A stretch of 64,000 bases of DNA from CAJXYS01 sp913063035 (GTDB lineage Bacteria > Pseudomonadota > Alphaproteobacteria > Rhodobacterales > Rhodobacteraceae), in the NCBI RefSeq assembly GCF_050586465.1, contig NZ_JBOCEG010000009.1, forward strand, positions 97,061 to 161,060. The letters run 5' to 3'. The notes beneath the pieces were generated by a model. The model had not been told where the DNA came from, made no database searches, and worked only from the letters and a program-made list of their open reading frames with translations. Both the position numbers and the translations under genes were made by a program. Shown here piece by piece: positions 59,478-64,000 of the stretch. Numbering within the stretch: position 1 is the stretch's first letter; the number at the start of each line of letters is the position of its first letter.

Positions 59478-61400
59478 GTGAACCAACGCCCCGCACCTAT
59501 CGCCCCGCCGCGGCCGCGCGCGCGGCCGGGGTCGCATGCCCCCGGTATCGCGCAGCTTCTCTGGCGCGGCCGGGGTGCGGTGCTGGCCGGCGGTCTCTGC
59601 GCCGCGCTGGCGGCCTGGGCGTGGCTGACCTTCGTGTCGGTGTCCCGCTACGAGGCGGCCGCCGTGGTGATGATCGAAACCCGCACCGCGCGGGTCGTGG
59701 ACCTGCAATCGGTCATGTCGGGCCTGTCGGGCGACGATCTGGTGGTCAATTCCGAGATCGAGGTGCTGCGCTCGCGCGGGCTGCTCGGACGCGTCGTCGA
59801 TGACCTGGAGCTTGGCCGCGACCCGGAGTTCAACCCGGCGCTGCGCCCCCCCGGGCGCCTGGCCCGTCTGGCCGCGCGACTGTCCGACTGGAGCGCGGCG
59901 CAGTTCGGCCGGCCGCTCTGGCCCGGCCTCGGGGCGGCGCATGTTGCCCCGCGCGAGGCGGGGATCGACACGCTTCGCCGGCGAACGCGCATCACCGTCC
60001 TGCCCCGCAGCGTCGTCTTCCAGGTCGTCGTCACGACGACGGACCCCGCGAAATCGGCCCGGATCGCCAACGCGATCGCCGACGCCTACATGGGTGCGCA
60101 ACTGGCCGTGAAGGCCGATGCGACCGCGCGGGCCACCGCCTGGCTTTCCGACCAGGTCGAAGGGCTCCGTCGCGACCTGGTGGCCCGGTCGCAGCGGCTC
60201 GAGACCTTCTCGACGGGCACGAAACTCGTGGATGCCACGGCGCTCGAGACCCAGCGCCGCCGGCTGAAGGCGCTGCGCGAGCGCATTGACGCCATCCCGC
60301 CCGGCACCGGTGCAGGCGGGGCCCGCCGCGCGGCCCTCGCCGCGGCCGTCCCGCCGCTCGAGGCGCGGATCGCGCGTCAGTCCGCCGACCTCGTGGAACT
60401 GGAACAACTCCGCCGCGAGGCCGAGGCCAGCCGGACGATATACCAGTATTTCCTCGGGCGGCTGAAAGAGACCAGCGTTCAGCAAGGGCTGCAGCAACCC
60501 GACAGTCGGATCCTCTCGCGGGCGGTCCCGCCGCGTGTGCCGTCCGCGCCGCAGCGCGGTCTCTTGACGGTGATGGCCGGGATGCTCGGGCTCTGTCTCG
60601 GGGGCGGCGCGGTCGTCGCGCGCGCGATGCTGCGCCGCGGCTACAGCAGCGCAGCCGATCTGGAGACCGCGACCGGGGTGCCGGTACTGGGCCGTATCCC
60701 GCGCATTCGGCGGAAGGGGCGCCGCCGGGTATTCGACCACATCGTCGCCCGGCCCGGATCCGCCGCGGCAGAGGCGGTGCGCAACCTGCGCACCTCGCTC
60801 ATGATGGCGGGCATCCGTCAGCCGCAGGTGGTGCTCTGCACGTCGTCCCTGCCGGGAGAGGGCAAGACCACCCTGGCGATCGCGCTGGCGCGCAATCTCT
60901 CCGGGCTCGATCGGCGCGTGCTGCTGATCGAGGGCGACGTGCGCCGGCGCGTCTTCGGACAGTATTTCGGGGACCCGCGTGAGCGGGGCCTTGTGGCGGC
61001 CCTGGACGCTGACGGCGGCGGGCTCGACACCGCGGTGGAGCACGACCCGGGCGGGCGGGGCTTTGACCTGCTCAGGGGGGGCGAGCCCGGCGGGAATGCC
61101 GCAGATCTCTTTTCCGGGCCGGGTTTCGCCGCGTTGATCGATGCCGCGCGTGCCGCCTACGATATCGTGGTGATCGACAGCCCGCCGGTGCTGCTCGTGC
61201 CCGATGCGCGGGTGATCGGGCGGGCGGCCGACGCGATCCTCTACGCGGTGCAATATGACCGCACCCCCCGCGAGAGCGTGGCCGAGGGGCTGCGTCTTTT
61301 CCAGACGGCGCGGCTCGAGGTGACCGGGATGGTGCTGACACAGGCCGCGTCGCGCGGCGATGACGGCTACGGTGCCGCCGGTGACTACTATCGTGGCTGA
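59478..61400 (+). CDS. Wzc/ExoP-like polysaccharide co-polymerase with tyrosine autokinase domain
   Basis: 640 aa. Two membrane helices (about 30-50 and 355-375) flank a periplasmic chain-length domain. The cytoplasmic BY-kinase domain has Walker A SSLPGEGKTTLAIALA near residue 455, Walker A' VLLIEGDVRRR (E-G-D instead of D-x-D) and Walker B VVIDSPP near residue 560. A short C-terminal Tyr cluster (GYGAAGDYYRG) is the autophosphorylation tail. GTG follows GGAG by seven bases. It controls chain length of the exported polysaccharide. Confidence 0.9.
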   Translation: MNQRPAPIAPPRPRARPGSHAPGIAQLLWRGRGAVLAGGLCAALAAWAWLTFVSVSRYEAAAVVMIETRTARVVDLQSVMSGLSGDDLVVNSEIEVLRSRGLLGRVVDDLELGRDPEFNPALRPPGRLARLAARLSDWSAAQFGRPLWPGLGAAHVAPREAGIDTLRRRTRITVLPRSVVFQVVVTTTDPAKSARIANAIADAYMGAQLAVKADATARATAWLSDQVEGLRRDLVARSQRLETFSTGTKLVDATALETQRRRLKALRERIDAIPPGTGAGGARRAALAAAVPPLEARIARQSADLVELEQLRREAEASRTIYQYFLGRLKETSVQQGLQQPDSRILSRAVPPRVPSAPQRGLLTVMAGMLGLCLGGGAVVARAMLRRGYSSAADLETATGVPVLGRIPRIRRKGRRRVFDHIVARPGSAAAEAVRNLRTSLMMAGIRQPQVVLCTSSLPGEGKTTLAIALARNLSGLDRRVLLIEGDVRRRVFGQYFGDPRERGLVAALDADGGGLDTAVEHDPGGRGFDLLRGGEPGGNAADLFSGPGFAALIDAARAAYDIVVIDSPPVLLVPDARVIGRAADAILYAVQYDRTPRESVAEGLRLFQTARLEVTGMVLTQAASRGDDGYGAAGDYYRG

Positions 61401-61404
61401 GCGG

Positions 61405-62175
61405 ATGCGGCGGCTCGCCGAGATCCTGGGGCTTCGGCGCCCGGACAGCGTGCCGCCGGCCCCGGCGCTGCCCGTCTACGCGGTCGGCGATCTCCACGGG
61501 TGCAGCGGGTTGCTCGACCGGATGCTTGCGCGGATCGACGCGGACATCGCGGCCACCGCGCCCGGACCGACACGGATCGTGTTTCTCGGCGACTACATCG
61601 ACCGCGGCGCGGACAGCGCCGGGGTCCTGGCCCGCCTGCGTGCACTGGAGGCCGCCCGGCCCGGCCAGGCGGTCTGCCTGATGGGAAACCACGAACGCAT
61701 GCTGCTCGATTTCCTCGATGATGCCACGGGACGCGGGGCGCGCTGGCTCCGGCATGGCGGGCTTCAGACCCTGGCGAGCTTCGGGGTGCGCACGGCCCCG
61801 GGCGCGGCACCCACGGCCCGCAGGCTGGCCGCCCTCGCCCGGGATCTGCGACAGGCCCTGCCCGCGGGGACCGAGGCATGGTTGCGGGCGCGTCCGCTGC
61901 TCTGGCAGAGCGGCACGCTTTGCGCGGTTCATGCCGGGGCCGATCCCCGGCGCCCCCCCGCGGCCCAACCGGCCAAGGCCGTTCTCTGGGGACATCCGGA
62001 GTTCCCCCGTCGCCGGCGGCGGGACGGTATCTGGATCGTCCACGGTCACGACGTCGTGCCCGAACCCGTCGCGGCGCGCGGGCGCATCGCGGTCGATACC
62101 GGGGCGGTCTTCACCGGGCGGCTGACGGCCGCGGCCATCCGGCCGGGCGGCACGGTTACCTTCCTGACGGCCTGA
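61405..62175 (+). CDS. PPP-family metallophosphatase (bis(5'-nucleosyl)-tetraphosphatase/Ser-Thr phosphatase fold)
   Basis: 256 aa. AVGDLHGC near residue 25, FLGDYIDRG near residue 57, GNHERM near residue 94, HAGADP near residue 183 and IVHGHD near residue 220 are the complete PPP metal and phosphate-binding motifs. Start ATG 61405 is used; a GTG at 61393 would overlap the autokinase stop. It may act on the tyrosine autokinase, a protein or a nucleotide; substrate not shown. Confidence 0.82.
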   Translation: MRRLAEILGLRRPDSVPPAPALPVYAVGDLHGCSGLLDRMLARIDADIAATAPGPTRIVFLGDYIDRGADSAGVLARLRALEAARPGQAVCLMGNHERMLLDFLDDATGRGARWLRHGGLQTLASFGVRTAPGAAPTARRLAALARDLRQALPAGTEAWLRARPLLWQSGTLCAVHAGADPRRPPAAQPAKAVLWGHPEFPRRRRRDGIWIVHGHDVVPEPVAARGRIAVDTGAVFTGRLTAAAIRPGGTVTFLTA

Positions 62176-62342
62176 GCCGCCGCGGGCGTGCCCGGCCGGG
62201 TCCTGGCGGTGCGCCACCGGCCGCACCCCCCCCCAGGCGCGCGAACCGGTAAAATCCACCGCGAACTGCACCCTATCCGGGGAGAGGGCCGGTAGGGTTT
62301 CGCTAAGCCGCACGCGCAACGCTGGTGCCGGGGAAAAGGGTA

Positions 62343-63845
62343 ATGGGGGCTGGGGTGGCTCGTATCACGCATCGCGAGACGATCGGCGGCGACACGCTGC
62401 CTTACATGGCCTCGATTTCCGCGCTGGAGGTCCGGACCGGCCCGGCAGAGGCGGAACTCCGCGTCTTCGCGGGATCCGGCGCGGACGGGGGGTTGAGCGT
62501 CATCGCGCTGGAGTCCGGCGGCCCGGCCCGGATGCTCGACCAGCGCGGCGCAGGACCCGAAGCCGGGACGGCGGGGCTGGCCGGGCTTGGCGTGGCGACG
62601 GTCGACGGTGTCGAGACAGTGATCCCCGCCGGCCGCGCCGATGACCGGATCGCGTTCCACCCGCTGACGGAGGCCGGCAGTTTCGCGCCCGTCCAGGGCT
62701 TCGCCGGCGCCGACCTGCCGGGAGGGCTCGCCGGGCTCGCGGTCCTGCCGTCGGGAGACGGGGCGCGGATATACCACACCGATCGCAACGGCGACGGCAT
62801 CGGCGGGCTGGAGCTGACGCCCGACATGGCCCCGCGGGACCTGGGCATGACCGATGCCACCGACGTCACGACGCTGGCGTCCGGGCGAATCGACGGGCAT
62901 GACTTCGTCTTCGCCGCATCCGGCAGCCGGAACGCGGTCACCTCCTACCGGGTCTGGGGGTCGGGCGAATTGTCGGCGGCCGATACCGTGTCGCCGGAAG
63001 ATGGTCTCTACGTCGCGGCGCCTGCCGCGCTGGACGTGGCGGTGTCGGGCGGGATCACCTACCTCGTGCTCGCCGCAACGGACTCGCAGTCGCTTTCCGT
63101 CGTTCAGGTGGTGCCCTGGGGCGGGCTTTCGGTCACCGATCACCTGATCGATTCCGGGGAGACCCGCTTCGGCGCGCCGACGGCGCTCGACACGATCAAG
63201 ATCGGCCACCGGGTTCTGGTGGCGGCCGGCGGCGGCGACGACGGCGTCACGCTCTTCGAGCTTTCGCCGGACGGCCGCCTGCATTACCTCACCCATACCG
63301 TCGATACGGCCGAGACGGCGCTTCAGAACGTGTCGGCGATCGCGCTGGCACCGGCCGGGCCGGATCCGTTCGACGGGCTCGAGTTGCTGGCCGGGTCCGC
63401 GACCGAGCCGGGGATCAGCCGGTTTCACGTCGATCTCGAAGAGTTCGGCCCGCTGCGCCGCGGGACCAGCGAACGCGACTGGCTCAACGGGATCTGGGCT
63501 GATGACCTGATCACCGGGTTCGGCGGCGACGACGTGATCCGGGGGCATGTGGGCGACGACCGCATGATCGACGGCCCCGGCGCGGACCTGCTTTTCGGCG
63601 GACGCGGGGAAGACGTCTTCGCGATGACGCCGGACCGCGACCTGGACGTGATCCGCGATTTCATGCGGCAAGACGACCGGATCGATCTCTCGGCCTATCC
63701 GCGGCTGCACGGGATGGATCAACTGAACATCGTCGACCGCTCCTACGGCGTTTCCGTCAGCTATGCCGGCGACATGCTGCGCGTGGAGCCGAAATGGGGG
63801 CGCCTCGAGGCCGACATGCTGACGGCCGACAATTTCATCTTCTGA
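62343..63845 (+). CDS. Secreted RTX-type calcium-binding protein with beta-propeller-like N terminus
   Basis: 500 aa. About 380 residues of repeated beta-rich blades (GGLSVIALESGG, VAGGGDDGVTLFEL) precede degenerate RTX nonapeptides near 385-425 (GFGGDDVIRGHVGDD, GPGADLLFGGRGEDVF). The C terminus has the DVIRDF-M-DDRIDLSAYP block of type I secretion substrates. No signal peptide. GGAAAAGGG precedes the ATG at 62343. No T1SS genes are in the window. A surface or matrix protein for the polysaccharide is possible. Confidence 0.8.
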   Translation: MGAGVARITHRETIGGDTLPYMASISALEVRTGPAEAELRVFAGSGADGGLSVIALESGGPARMLDQRGAGPEAGTAGLAGLGVATVDGVETVIPAGRADDRIAFHPLTEAGSFAPVQGFAGADLPGGLAGLAVLPSGDGARIYHTDRNGDGIGGLELTPDMAPRDLGMTDATDVTTLASGRIDGHDFVFAASGSRNAVTSYRVWGSGELSAADTVSPEDGLYVAAPAALDVAVSGGITYLVLAATDSQSLSVVQVVPWGGLSVTDHLIDSGETRFGAPTALDTIKIGHRVLVAAGGGDDGVTLFELSPDGRLHYLTHTVDTAETALQNVSAIALAPAGPDPFDGLELLAGSATEPGISRFHVDLEEFGPLRRGTSERDWLNGIWADDLITGFGGDDVIRGHVGDDRMIDGPGADLLFGGRGEDVFAMTPDRDLDVIRDFMRQDDRIDLSAYPRLHGMDQLNIVDRSYGVSVSYAGDMLRVEPKWGRLEADMLTADNFIF

Positions 63846-63923
63846 GGGTGGCAGAGATTCCGATTTCCCCGCGGGCCGCGGCACGCTAAACCGGGCGCGA
63901 AAGCGACCGGAGGGCTTGGATTA

Positions 63924-64000
63924 ATGCGTATCGCGATGATCGGCACGGGCTATGTGGGGCTCGTCTCGGGGGTGTGTTTCTCGGATTTCGGCCATGACGT
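63924..64000 (+). CDS. UDP-glucose/GDP-mannose dehydrogenase family, N terminus (partial)
   Basis: The first 25 codons are in the window: MRIAMIGTGYVGLVSGVCF and then SDFGHDV. The GTGYVG dinucleotide motif at residues 7-12 identifies the UDP-glucose 6-dehydrogenase family (Ugd/TuaD). It makes UDP-glucuronate for acidic polysaccharides, or GDP-mannuronate if AlgD-like; the window ends too early to decide. GGAGGG precedes the ATG by about eight bases. Confidence 0.85.
   Translation, partial: MRIAMIGTGYVGLVSGVCFSDFGHD

Noticed and set aside
59382..61253. Open frame of about 620 codons on the - strand opposite the tyrosine autokinase
   Set aside because: It mirrors the coding pattern of the real gene on the + strand, which has all kinase motifs.
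1..64000. CRISPR arrays, insertion sequences, prophage or integrase genes
   Set aside because: No regularly spaced direct repeats, no transposase motifs and no phage genes were seen.

Overview
The window is one contiguous piece of a high-GC chromosome that reads as a marine-type alphaproteobacterium of the Rhodobacteraceae/Roseobacteraceae group. The evidence is a CcrM-type GANTC methyltransferase next to rnhB, a petABC cytochrome bc1 operon of alphaproteobacterial type, DUF2125 and DUF4170 proteins, an MtaB/DapF pair, and frequent ATGA and GTGA start/stop overlaps. I saw no insertion sequence, integrase, phage gene, CRISPR array or rRNA. Two tRNA genes are present. Genus-level placement cannot be made from this sequence alone.

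Layout. 1-19.2 kb is housekeeping: holA; two glutathione-transferase-fold genes; a BaiN-like flavoprotein; a small HNH protein; the lipid A genes lpxK and waaA with DUF4170; a PstB-like ATPase without its transporter; cysQ and pmbA; a DUF2125 protein; an SDR / enoyl-CoA hydratase / CoA-transferase group; dsbA-like and dciA-like genes; mutY; an AlkB-type alkane monooxygenase; ccrM. 19.2-22.9 kb holds rnhB, small secreted proteins, a membrane-anchored winged-helix protein, tRNA-Arg(CCT) and a LacI-family regulator. 23-29.1 kb holds a GT39 glycosyltransferase, a methyltransferase, and a three-gene set that looks like synthesis (GpgS-like plus MpgP/GpgP-like) and phosphorolysis (GH13_18) of glucosylglycerate, a compatible solute. 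29.3-35.8 kb holds tRNA-Lys(TTT), dapF-mtaB, a small conserved gene, a GST and petABC. 35.8-39.3 kb is thiBPQ under a TPP riboswitch. 39.3-46.9 kb holds aroC, an EamA exporter, hup, amn-ade (AMP to adenine to hypoxanthine), a free-methionine-sulfoxide-reductase-like gene and a thiolase.

47.0-64.0 kb is the most unusual part. A STAS / HATPase partner-switching pair runs by a 4-base overlap into a surface-polysaccharide locus. That locus has two sulfotransferase-fold genes, a Wzy/ligase-like membrane protein, a Wzx-like flippase, an SGNH plus MBOAT acylation pair, two GT4 glycosyltransferases, a polysaccharide pyruvyl transferase, a GDP-mannose-3,5-epimerase-like enzyme, an ExoY-like priming transferase, a Wzc/ExoP-like tyrosine autokinase, a PPP-fold phosphatase, an RTX-type secreted protein and the start of a UDP-glucose dehydrogenase. 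Taken together this predicts an anionic exopolysaccharide that may carry L-galactose (or L-gulose), sulfate, pyruvate ketal and O-acyl groups. The product is inferred, not shown.

Regulatory DNA that stands out: three GANTC sites in 39 bp ahead of ccrM with a perfect 16-bp palindrome nearby; an inverted repeat around a strong Shine-Dalgarno and a 12-codon leader frame at 20.4 kb; paired LacI-type operator-like sites; a TPP riboswitch with a visible anti-Shine-Dalgarno switch; and a 10-bp hairpin in the petABC leader.
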